Part shown: in pieces, positions 1 to 5,160 of the stretch | Layout: each line of letters begins with the position of its first letter | Numbering within the stretch: position 1 is the first letter of the stretch | Source: Caldora sp. SIO3E6 | GTDB taxonomy: Bacteria; Cyanobacteriota; Cyanobacteriia; Cyanobacteriales; Coleofasciculaceae | Direction of reading: 5' to 3' | Length of the DNA: 5,228 nucleotides | Assembly: GCA_010672185.1 (NCBI GenBank) | Contig: JAAHHL010000586.1 | Span: 1-5,228, forward strand | Translations under genes and position numbers: made by a program | Notes under the pieces: generated by a model | Database searches by the model: none | What the model was told of the DNA's origin: nothing | Seen by the model: the letters and a program-made list of their open reading frames with translations, nothing else

Positions 1-72
1 TGCTCCTCCAGTCTCTGAGTGAGCCGTTTCTCAGCGAAGGATTATTGCTGAGATAGAGAAGCTATGGCTGCA

Positions 73-114
73 ATAATAAGTTTGCGTAATATTTACGCAA
101 ACTATTATCTTTTT
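73..114 (+). terminator. Hairpin plus T-run, probable intrinsic terminator
   Basis: An 11-bp perfect stem (79-89 with 93-103, loop TAT) is extended by five more pairs (73-77 with 104-108) after a one-base bulge at 78. A run of five T follows on the plus strand at 110-114. This would stop plus-strand transcription entering from the left edge. The hairpin also lies about 100 bases beyond the stop of the minus-strand operon. Read on that strand it is followed only by a weaker TTATTATT tract, so use in both directions is possible but less certain. The stem is fairly AT-rich. Confidence 0.55.
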
Positions 115-130
115 GTCCAAAGTCCAATAA

Positions 131-154
131 TTATCCATTATCCATTATCCATTA
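131..154. repeat. Heptamer tandem repeat (TTATCCA)3
   Basis: Three exact TTATCCA units run from 131 to 151, followed by a partial TTA. It is a short STRR-type array in the space after the DUF1338 gene, and one of several 7- or 8-base repeat families in this window. Confidence 0.8.
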
Positions 155-178
155 ATGAACTAACACCTATCCCAAGCG

Positions 179-212
179 GGAATTAGGACAAATTTCAGCA
201 AGCCCTAATTCC
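179..212. other. Inverted repeat spanning the DUF1338 stop codon
   Basis: GGAATTAGG (179-187) pairs with CCTAATTCC (204-212), a 9-bp stem with a 16-base loop. The right arm contains the TAG stop of the minus-strand gene (205-207). No T-run follows on the minus strand, so it is not a standard terminator. It might protect the 3' end of the mRNA, or it might be coincidental. Confidence 0.35.
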
Positions 213-1245
213 TCGTCAACTCAAACAGATTTTGTGCTTGAGGACGAAGAAACCCTTCAAACAATTCTTGCTGACCCGGTGCAATTTCAACTAGATTGCG
301 CTCAGCAATTTCATAATATGCATAAGTCCAAGGAATCCGAACTAGCTTGCCGCTAGTATCATCCTGCACCAAAACCATTTCCGTAACCGCGTGGGTAGCC
401 GTTTGACGCAAACCGCTGCCCCGATTGCCCTCAATCCTAGTTTTCATGGGAATGCCTAGTTCCGCTAACCCACGGGCTGTGCTTTCAATATCCGGGTAAA
501 GAGGGGTGTTCTGGCGGTTAACATAGGCGGTAAAATGATTGACGGCATAACCATGTAACAGTACCCAAGCTCCGTATTGGCTCACCGCATTTACTGCTTC
601 TACCACAGAGCGTCTGGGAGGTTGCCAAGGACGAGTAAACACTCCTTGGAGTTGAGTAACAATTGTTTCGAGCTCCTTTGTTGTTGATGCTGCTGCGATC
701 GCCTGGTTCAAATTGTCTAGCTCATAAAAGCTACCGTCACTAACGGTTTGTTTGATAAGCTGAGTAATAGCAGCAGGTAGACTATCCACTAGTAGTTCAC
801 TAATAAACAGCTTTGGTAGGTCAAAACGGTCTTGCTCTGGATGGCGATAGTGACGAGCATAGACATGTTGCTCAGCAAAGTTATATTCCCCAGCCACTTC
901 GTAACCTAAAGCTTCAGCAAGGTTAGCGATATAGGGAATACCTAATTTGTTGTTTGTTGTTGGTTGTTGGTTGTTTGTTGTTTGGGAATCGGGAATCGGG
1001 AATTGGGAATTGGTAGTCTCCCTTGTCTCCTTGTCTCCCCATCTCCGCGTCTCCGCGTCTCCCCATCCCCGCGTCTCCATCCCGCTGACACTTAGACGTA
1101 GAGAACGAAAGGCAATATGATCATTAGCGATCGCTCCTCCTGCTTGTTGGAGCATTTGTTGGTAGATGCGGGCATATTGGACTCGGTGGCTGTAGTCTTG
1201 CCAGAGCCTAGCCCACAATTGACTGGCAATTTGTGTGGATTTCAT
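205..1245 (-). CDS. DUF1338 family protein, probable 2-oxoadipate dioxygenase/decarboxylase (HglS-like)
   Basis: A 346-residue protein of the DUF1338 (VOC-fold) family. Characterised members such as Pseudomonas putida HglS convert 2-oxoadipate with O2 to D-2-hydroxyglutarate, the last special step of one lysine catabolic route. The HIAFR motif carries His43 and Arg47, matching the metal-binding His70 and substrate-binding Arg74 I recall for HglS. NHF at 236-238 gives His237 as second ligand, and Glu312 in YYEIAER is the likely third (Glu289 is an alternative). Residues 56-100 are an in-frame repeat-derived insert; without it the protein is about 301 residues and the His-His spacing (149) approaches that of HglS (156). 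The start was chosen at 1245 because its ATG overlaps the aminotransferase stop as ATGA and because upstream codons lie antisense-free but inside that gene. No clear Shine-Dalgarno site is visible, so translational coupling is likely. It is soluble, with no signal peptide. The family call is firm; the substrate is inferred. Confidence 0.9.
   Translation of the reverse strand: MKSTQIASQLWARLWQDYSHRVQYARIYQQMLQQAGGAIANDHIAFRSLRLSVSGMETRGWGDAETRRWGDKETRETTNSQFPIPDSQTTNNQQPTTNNKLGIPYIANLAEALGYEVAGEYNFAEQHVYARHYRHPEQDRFDLPKLFISELLVDSLPAAITQLIKQTVSDGSFYELDNLNQAIAAASTTKELETIVTQLQGVFTRPWQPPRRSVVEAVNAVSQYGAWVLLHGYAVNHFTAYVNRQNTPLYPDIESTARGLAELGIPMKTRIEGNRGSGLRQTATHAVTEMVLVQDDTSGKLVRIPWTYAYYEIAERNLVEIAPGQQELFEGFLRPQAQNLFELTRN
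946..1080 (-). repeat. Composite STRR cassette inserted in frame in the DUF1338 gene
   Basis: On the plus strand this reads, in order, a TTGTTGTTTGTTGTTGG-type tract, four heptamers GGGAATC/GGGAATT (984-1011), and a TCTCC-rich tract with TCTCCCTTG and TCTCCGCG units (about 1017-1078). It is 135 bp, exactly 45 codons. On the coding strand it gives a low-complexity peptide with METRGWGDAETRRWGD at its start and SQFPIPDSQ and TTNNQQPTTNNK later. This differs completely from the conserved sequence on either side (SLRLSVSG before, LGIPYIANLAEALGY after). It shares 23 exact bases (946-968) with the intergenic cassette at 2562-2584. The borders are set by protein context and may be off by a few codons. 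Confidence 0.85.
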
Positions 1246-2558
1246 GGTACTGTTTCTAGGGATTTGGTGAGAATCTCTAAGGCAATTTGAATCTGTTCGC
1301 TGTCGATAACTAGGGGTGGACAAAATCGAATTGCTGCTTTGCCACAACCAAGGAGTAATAGTCCTTGAGAGAAGCAATGGTCTATAATGCGATCGCGTAA
1401 TCTAGCATCAAGGTTACCCTCCGCATCCAAAAGGTCAATCGCTACCATCAAACCCTTACCCCTAGGTAAGGAAACCTGATCAAATCTACCTGCTAGTTGA
1501 GTTAAACCTCGCTGCAATTGCACTCCCCTGTGATAAGCATTGTCCATCAGTCCCGCTTCTAAAAGTCGCAACGTGGCATTAGCAGCAGCACAAGCTACGG
1601 GATTTCCGCCAAAGGTAGTGGCATGGGAACCGGGGGGCCAAGTCATCAGCGAGGGTCGAGATAAGATAGCACCAAGGGGTAAACCACTAGCAATGCCTTT
1701 AGCAAGGGTGATAAGATCGGGCATTACACCCCAATGCTCAATCGCAAACAGCTTACCAGTCCGTCCCATCCCTGACTGGACTTCATCAACAATCATCAGG
1801 ATGTGGTAGCGATCGCAAATTCTCCGAATCCTCTCTAGGAAACCAGCTTCTGGTAAGATATAACCACCCTCTCCTTGGATTGGTTCAACAATAATTGCTG
1901 CCACCTCCTCCGGCGGTAGCACTCTGGGAAATAATTCTTCTTCTAAATAAGCCAAACTAGCATTAGTTCCATAGGGAATATGAGTAACCCCCGGTACTAG
2001 TGGACCAAATCCCTGGCGCTGAACTATTTTGGAACCAGTGAGGGACATAGCACCGTAAGTACGTCCGTGAAACCCGCCCAAAAAGGCTATTACTTGGGAG
2101 CGTTTCGTATAGTAACGAGCTAGTTTCAGAGCCCCTTCCACTGATTCAGCACCAGAATTGGTAAAGAAAACCCGAGCACAGGAACCATTTAATGGCTTAG
2201 GGAAAGGAGCATAAGCCGCTAGTTTTTCTGCCAGCTCCACCATCGGTGCATAATAAAAGTCAGTTCCCGACATATGCAACAGGCGAGCCGATTGCTCCTG
2301 AATTGCCTGAACCACCTGAGGATGAGCATGTCCAGTTGCCGTTACAGCAATTCCCGCTGTCATATCCAAAAAGACATTGCCATCCACATCCTCAATCATG
2401 CAACCCTCTCCCTTAGCAGCCACCAAGGGATAGCTGCGGGTATAGGAAGGGGACATCAATGCCTGATCTCTTTTTATCAGTGCCCTAGCTCTTGAGCCAG
2501 GTAGGGAAGTAACGAGATGTGGAGTCCTCGGTAGAATCTTTTCAGTTATAGTAGGCAT
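1242..2558 (-). CDS. Class III PLP aminotransferase (acetylornithine/4-aminobutyrate family), candidate 2-aminoadipate aminotransferase
   Basis: A 438-residue fold-type I, subgroup II PLP enzyme. Visible motifs, numbered from the ATG at 2558, are NSGAES (134-139, phosphate loop), GGFHGRTYGAMSLTG (161-175, cofactor ring stacking), VEPIQGEGG (224-232), VDEVQSGMGRTG (257-268, Asp258 to the pyridine nitrogen), LAKGIASG with the Schiff-base Lys287, HATTFGGNP (312-320) and IRFCPPL with Arg411 as a likely carboxylate anchor. The set is complete, so it should be active. Substrate cannot be read from motifs. Lying between an aldehyde dehydrogenase and an HglS-like gene suggests 2-aminoadipate to 2-oxoadipate; 4-aminobutyrate, ornithine or lysine transamination, or the amino-acid racemase activity known in related archaeal enzymes, remain possible. 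The ATG at 2558 opens the family-like sequence, but the frame continues through repeats to a GTG at 2690 that overlaps the upstream stop as GTGA. Its own stop overlaps the next start as ATGA. Confidence 0.9.
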   Translation of the reverse strand: MPTITEKILPRTPHLVTSLPGSRARALIKRDQALMSPSYTRSYPLVAAKGEGCMIEDVDGNVFLDMTAGIAVTATGHAHPQVVQAIQEQSARLLHMSGTDFYYAPMVELAEKLAAYAPFPKPLNGSCARVFFTNSGAESVEGALKLARYYTKRSQVIAFLGGFHGRTYGAMSLTGSKIVQRQGFGPLVPGVTHIPYGTNASLAYLEEELFPRVLPPEEVAAIIVEPIQGEGGYILPEAGFLERIRRICDRYHILMIVDEVQSGMGRTGKLFAIEHWGVMPDLITLAKGIASGLPLGAILSRPSLMTWPPGSHATTFGGNPVACAAANATLRLLEAGLMDNAYHRGVQLQRGLTQLAGRFDQVSLPRGKGLMVAIDLLDAEGNLDARLRDRIIDHCFSQGLLLLGCGKAAIRFCPPLVIDSEQIQIALEILTKSLETVP

Positions 2559-2684
2559 GTTTTTGTTGTTTGTTGTTGGTTGTTTGGGAATTGGGAATTG
2601 GGAATTGGGAATGGAGAATGGAAAATGGAGAATTAGCGATATCTCCCTTGTCTCCCTTGTCTTCCCACACTCCCCACACTCCCC
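2559..2684 (-). repeat. Composite STRR cassette between the dehydrogenase and aminotransferase genes
   Basis: On the plus strand this holds a TTGTTG/TTTGTTG tract (2561-2585), GGGAATT heptamers (three full and one partial, 2586-2612), GGAGAATGGAAAATGG-like units, TCTCCCTTG repeats (about 2642-2660) and ACTCCCC repeats up to 2684. The block order and orientation match the cassette inside the DUF1338 gene. It ends directly at the ATG at 2558, leaving no Shine-Dalgarno site there. It has no stop codon in the aminotransferase frame, where it would encode a 44-residue extension containing NSQFPIP and TTNNKN. Confidence 0.85.
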
Positions 2685-2686
2685 AA

Positions 2687-4180
2687 TCACCGGTTATCAA
2701 TCTGGGCTCGTTGTAAACTACCGGAAAAGTCTACGTAGACAGTCTTCCAGTCTGTAAAGACATCAAGAGCAGTACTGCCTGCTTCCCGATGTCCGTTTCC
2801 TGTCTGCTTGACGCCACCAAAGGGTAAATGTACTTCTGCACCAATAGTTGGGCCATTAATATAAGTAATACCGGCTTCAATATCTCGCATTGCTTGGAAA
2901 GCACGGTTGACATCGCGGGTATAGACAGATGAGGATAAGCCGTAGGAGGTGTTATTGAGGATTGCGATCGCTTCTTCAAATGAGTTCACTTCTATCAGTA
3001 CCACCACAGGACCGAAGATTTCTTCACGAGCAATGCGCATTTCTGGGGTAACCTGATCCAAGATAGTAGGTTGGAAAAAGTAACCCTGTTGAAAATTGCC
3101 TTCTTGGAGGACTTTTCCCCCCAGCAACAGCTTTGCTCCCTCACTCTGAGCTACTTCCAGGTAATAACAAACCCGCTCTAATTGAGCTGCATTCACCAAA
3201 GGGCCAACATCGGTATCAGGTTCTATGCCAGCACCCAAGCGTAATTTGCTAGTCTGCTCTAGCAACTTGGTAGTAAATTCTGCTTTAATATCTCGGTGTA
3301 GGATCAGGCGACTAGTGGCAGTACAACGTTGCCCTGTCGTACCAAAAGCTCCCCATACAGCTCCTTCGAGAGCCAATTCCAAGTCAGCATCTTCCATGAC
3401 AATTTGGGCATTTTTACCACCCATCTCCAAACAGACGCGCTTGTGGGTACGCCCACAGGTAGCTCCAACTTCTGCTCCTGTTTGGGAAGACCCAGTAAAG
3501 GATACCAGGTCGATGCCGGGATGTTCAATCAAGGCTCGACCAACTTCTTCACCGGAGCCATGAACCAAGTTAACTACTCCTGCTGGTAAACCGGCATCGC
3601 GGAAAATCTCAGTGAGGAAGGTGGCACAGGCAGGAACATCTTTGGCAGGTTTGAGAATAATTGTATTGCCGCAGACAAGGGCAGGTAGAGATTTCCAACA
3701 AGGTATAGCTATCGGAAAATTCCAGGGAGTGATCAGAGCACAGACTCCGATTGGTACCCGCACTGTCATAGCAAACTTGTTGCCTAGTTCTGAGGGTGTG
3801 GTTTGACCAAACAAGCGACGACCTTCCCCAGCATAATAGAAAGCACAGTCAATTCCCTCCTGCACATCACCCCGGGATTCTGCAAGGGGTTTACCCATTT
3901 CTCTACTCATCAGCTGGGCAAGTTCTTCTTTCCGTTGTAATAGTAGCTCCCCCACCCGATGAATAAATTCTGCACGGGTTGGTGCGGGAACCAGACGCCA
4001 GCTGCGGTAAGCTTGACGAGCCGCTTCAACAGCCGCATCCACCTCTGTTGAACCTGAACGAGGAAAAGTTGCCACTAGCTCTTGCCAATCCGCAGGGTTA
4101 CGACTTTCCAGGGTCATTCCTGATTCCGCTGGTAGCCAGCGATCGCAGATATAATTGAGGCACTTGAGGGGAGTAGTCAT
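2687..4180 (-). CDS. NAD(P)-dependent aldehyde dehydrogenase, candidate 2-aminoadipate semialdehyde dehydrogenase
   Basis: A 497-residue, full-length ALDH-superfamily protein. The catalytic set is complete: TPWNF with Asn154, KPAK with Lys177, the dinucleotide-binding FTGSSQTG (228-235), LEMGGKNAQ with Glu252, GQRCTATSR with the nucleophile Cys286, EEIFGPV with Glu387, and a C-terminal LPFGGVKQTGNGHREAG (452-468). The residue after KPA is Lys180, where many NAD-specific enzymes have Glu, so NADP or dual use is possible. Arg285 just before Cys286 is the position said to contact the aminoadipate carboxylate in human ALDH7A1, but related oxoglutarate-semialdehyde dehydrogenases have it too. The predicted role is oxidising an omega-semialdehyde to the acid; aminoadipate semialdehyde is favoured by the downstream genes, with succinate, glutarate or oxoglutarate semialdehyde as alternatives. 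It is the first gene of the operon. The ATG at 4180 is preceded in frame by a TAA three codons upstream, and by heptamer repeats rather than a Shine-Dalgarno site. Confidence 0.92.
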   Translation of the reverse strand: MTTPLKCLNYICDRWLPAESGMTLESRNPADWQELVATFPRSGSTEVDAAVEAARQAYRSWRLVPAPTRAEFIHRVGELLLQRKEELAQLMSREMGKPLAESRGDVQEGIDCAFYYAGEGRRLFGQTTPSELGNKFAMTVRVPIGVCALITPWNFPIAIPCWKSLPALVCGNTIILKPAKDVPACATFLTEIFRDAGLPAGVVNLVHGSGEEVGRALIEHPGIDLVSFTGSSQTGAEVGATCGRTHKRVCLEMGGKNAQIVMEDADLELALEGAVWGAFGTTGQRCTATSRLILHRDIKAEFTTKLLEQTSKLRLGAGIEPDTDVGPLVNAAQLERVCYYLEVAQSEGAKLLLGGKVLQEGNFQQGYFFQPTILDQVTPEMRIAREEIFGPVVVLIEVNSFEEAIAILNNTSYGLSSSVYTRDVNRAFQAMRDIEAGITYINGPTIGAEVHLPFGGVKQTGNGHREAGSTALDVFTDWKTVYVDFSGSLQRAQIDNR

Positions 4181-4229
4181 TAGGTGTTAGGTGGTAGGTG
4201 TTAGGTGTTAGGTGTTATGTGTTATGTGT
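4181..4229. repeat. Heptamer tandem array (TAGGTGT)7 touching the dehydrogenase start codon
   Basis: Seven heptamers run without a break: TAGGTGT, TAGGTGG, three TAGGTGT, then two TATGTGT. Read along the transcript they are TAACACC-type units. The array starts at the base next to the ATG, so the whole ribosome-binding region of the first gene is repeat sequence without a GGAGG-like motif. Confidence 0.9.
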
Positions 4230-4233
4230 TAGG

Positions 4234-4250
4234 CATTGGTGACAAGTTAA
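4234..4250. repeat. Solitary sequence resembling the MITE terminal repeat
   Basis: CATTGGTGACAAGTTAA matches the 17-bp terminal repeat of the element at 4748-4951 at 15 of 17 positions (differences at positions 9 and 13). No inverted partner or target duplication is seen nearby. It could be a remnant end of a related element or a chance match. Confidence 0.4.
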
Positions 4251-4272
4251 AGGGTTGTGCATTTTGTCAACT

Positions 4273-4313
4273 CCCATATATGGGGTAGTGGTTCTAAAAA
4301 AACCTATATATGG
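4273..4313. promoter_or_regulatory. Pair of CC-AT-rich-GG palindromic sites, possible operator
   Basis: CCCATATATGGG (4273-4284) is a perfect 12-bp palindrome. A near copy, CCTATATATGG, lies at 4303-4313, with centres about 30 bp apart, close to three helical turns. A looser third copy, CCATATCTGG, is at 4486-4495 beyond the octamer array. All lie between the presumed promoter and the first gene of the operon. I know no cyanobacterial regulator with this site, so the role as operator is inference. Confidence 0.35.
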
Positions 4314-4350
4314 AAATACTTCAAGGGTTAAGGAAAATTGTATTCTTCTT

Positions 4351-4478
4351 CCTCCGCTCCTCCGCTCCTCCGCTCCTCCGCTCCTCCGCTCCTCCGCTCC
4401 TCCGCTCCTCCGCTCCTCTGCTCCTCCGCTCCTCTGCTCCTCCGCTCCTCCGCTCCTCCGCTCCTCTGCTCCTCCGCT
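4351..4478. repeat. Octamer tandem array, 16 units of CCTCCGCT
   Basis: Sixteen contiguous 8-base units: thirteen CCTCCGCT and three CCTCTGCT (starting at 4415, 4431 and 4463). Because the unit has no stop codon, all frames on both strands stay open and give artefactual repeats (PPLLRSSA or GGAEERRS). On the operon strand the unit reads AGCGGAGG, so the leader RNA would carry GGAGG in every unchanged unit. The length is likely to vary between strains. Confidence 0.95.
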
Positions 4479-4517
4479 CCCCAACCCATATCTGGCGATC
4501 GCACCAAATGGGATAGT

Positions 4518-4557
4518 CTAATATCATAATTATACTTTTTTGTCAAAATAAATTCAT
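4518..4557 (-). promoter_or_regulatory. Possible sigma-70-type promoter(s) for the three-gene operon
   Basis: Two overlapping options are seen on the minus strand. A perfect -35 TTGACA (4541-4546) lies 17 bp from a weak -10 TATTAG (4518-4523). Alternatively a perfect -10 TATAAT (4529-4534) lies 17 bp from a weak -35 ATGAAT (4552-4557). Either would start transcription near 4511-4523 and give a leader of about 330-340 bases filled with the octamer array, the palindromic sites and the heptamers. A second TTGACA at 4265-4270 lacks a good -10. Confidence 0.45.
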
Positions 4558-4733
4558 TTTTGATGTATTTCTTCAAGAATGTAAATTAACGAAGCAGCAC
4601 TCCGAGAAGAAGATGCAGCATAACTCATGGCAAACTATACGGTTGAAGTTCTCTTTTTGATCAGCGCAAGCGTGTACCCAGATACCGGACTTATTAAAGA
4701 AGTAAGGTATCTAAATAGAGTATCAGTCGGAAA
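4558..4733. other. Intergenic stretch with no supported feature
   Basis: I see no convincing gene, RNA or repeat here. One 45-codon plus-strand frame (ATG at 4627, TAA at 4762-4764) runs into the mobile element and takes its stop from the element's terminal repeat. It resembles nothing I recognise and has no strong ribosome-binding site. Confidence 0.5.
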
Positions 4734-4747
4734 GGGCGCACGTCGGT

Positions 4748-4951
4748 CATTGGTGTCAACTTAACGTAAAACTCATGCCCCACAAGGAACTTAAGTTCCT
4801 TGCTAATAGCTCAAGTCATCTAAAGATGACTCAATCTCCCCAAAAATCTTCAGTCCACTTGAGTGGACTTTAGCTATTAGCCCAGAGTTTAAACTCTGGG
4901 TGGGTGTGGAAGCTAAGCGTTAGCTGTCCCTAGCTTAAGTTGACACCAATG
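4748..4951. mobile_element. 204-bp MITE-like element with 17-bp inverted ends and six internal hairpins
   Basis: The ends CATTGGTGTCAACTTAA (4748-4764) and TTAAGTTGACACCAATG (4935-4951) are perfect inverted repeats. The direct repeats CACGTCGGT at 4739-4747 and 4952-4960 are a 9-bp target duplication. The interior has no significant open reading frame, so movement would need a transposase supplied in trans. Duplications of 8-10 bp fit DDE families such as ISAs1 or IS4; the parent family cannot be named from this sequence. The interior is packed with palindromes, which is unusual for a simple deletion derivative. The uninterrupted target at 5161-5184 supports recent insertion, and the perfect ends suggest little decay. 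Confidence 0.88.
4783..4925. repeat. Array of six inverted repeats inside the MITE
   Basis: H1 is a 20-bp perfect palindrome with centre TTAA (4783-4802). An outer stem GCTAATAGCT (4802-4811) pairs with AGCTATTAGC (4872-4881) and encloses two hairpins: AGTCATC-TAAA-GATGACT (4814-4831) and AGTCCAC-TTGA-GTGGACT (4852-4869). The next is a 20-bp perfect palindrome CCCAGAGT-TTAA-ACTCTGGG (4881-4900). The last is AGCTAA-GCG-TTAGCT (4911-4925). Together with the ends this can fold as a multi-branched structure in single-stranded DNA or RNA. Confidence 0.9.
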
Positions 4952-5030
4952 CACGTCGGTGCGCCCCTACATTATGTCTGCAGCTGAAATATAATCGCCA
5001 CATTCAGATTGTCTAATGTTTTTAAATCAA

Positions 5031-5063
5031 TTGGGTAACAATTTTACCCAAAAATGGTATAAG
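5031..5063 (+). promoter_or_regulatory. Possible plus-strand promoter with overlapping operator hairpin
   Basis: An extended -10, TGGTATAAG (TATAAG at 5058-5063), lies 17 bp from a -35-like GTAACA (5035-5040, four of six consensus bases). The inverted repeat TTGGGTAA-CAATT-TTACCCAA (5031-5051) covers the -35 and most of the spacer, as an operator would. It could serve a gene starting at 5223. It is based on short matches only. Confidence 0.3.
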
Positions 5064-5160
5064 AACCCCAGAAATTTGACCAGAAATCATTACAAAATTA
5101 GGAAATGATGATACTCAATCACCTCTACTGTGTCATCATGACCAATTCACCCACACCCCC

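Larger units (their letters stand above)
4734..4970 (-). repeat. Palindromic intergenic repeat, split by the MITE
   Basis: The left part is GGGCGCACGTCGGT (4734-4747); the right part is CACGTCGGTGCGCCCCTAC (4952-4970). Removing the element and one copy of the 9-bp duplication CACGTCGGT restores a 24-base sequence whose reverse complement is identical to 5161-5184. The restored unit forms a hairpin of GGGCGCAC, loop GTCG, GTGCGCCC. The duplicated bases cover the loop. Such GC-rich units are common between cyanobacterial genes. Confidence 0.85.

Noticed and set aside
3..56. Plus-strand open frame from the left edge ending at TAG 54-56, which could be the C-terminus of a gene
   Set aside because: Only 17 codons, with no recognisable sequence. 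The hairpin and T-run at 73-114 would suit a gene end here, but that is not enough to call it.
1246..1377. Upstream extension of the DUF1338 gene by 44 codons to an ATG at 1377
   Set aside because: The extension overlaps the conserved C-terminus of the aminotransferase, has no family-like sequence, and the ATGA overlap at 1242-1245 gives a better start.
1540..3806. Plus-strand and alternative-frame open frames of 64-112 codons inside the aminotransferase and dehydrogenase genes
   Set aside because: They are antisense or shifted shadows of genes with complete catalytic motifs, and none has a recognisable sequence or start site.
4215..4576. Several open frames of 63-89 codons on both strands across the octamer array
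   Set aside because: They exist only because an 8-base unit without stop codons is open in all frames. The products are pure repeat (PPLLRSSA, GGAEERRS) with no start context.
4627..4764. 45-codon plus-strand frame beginning MANYTVEVLF
   Set aside because: Not recognised, weak start context, and its last part is the palindromic repeat and the MITE end, which supplies the stop.
4783..4925. CRISPR array or rho-independent terminators as explanation of the palindromes
   Set aside because: No direct repeats with regular spacers are present, and none of the hairpins is followed by a T-run. They lie inside an element with inverted ends and target duplications.
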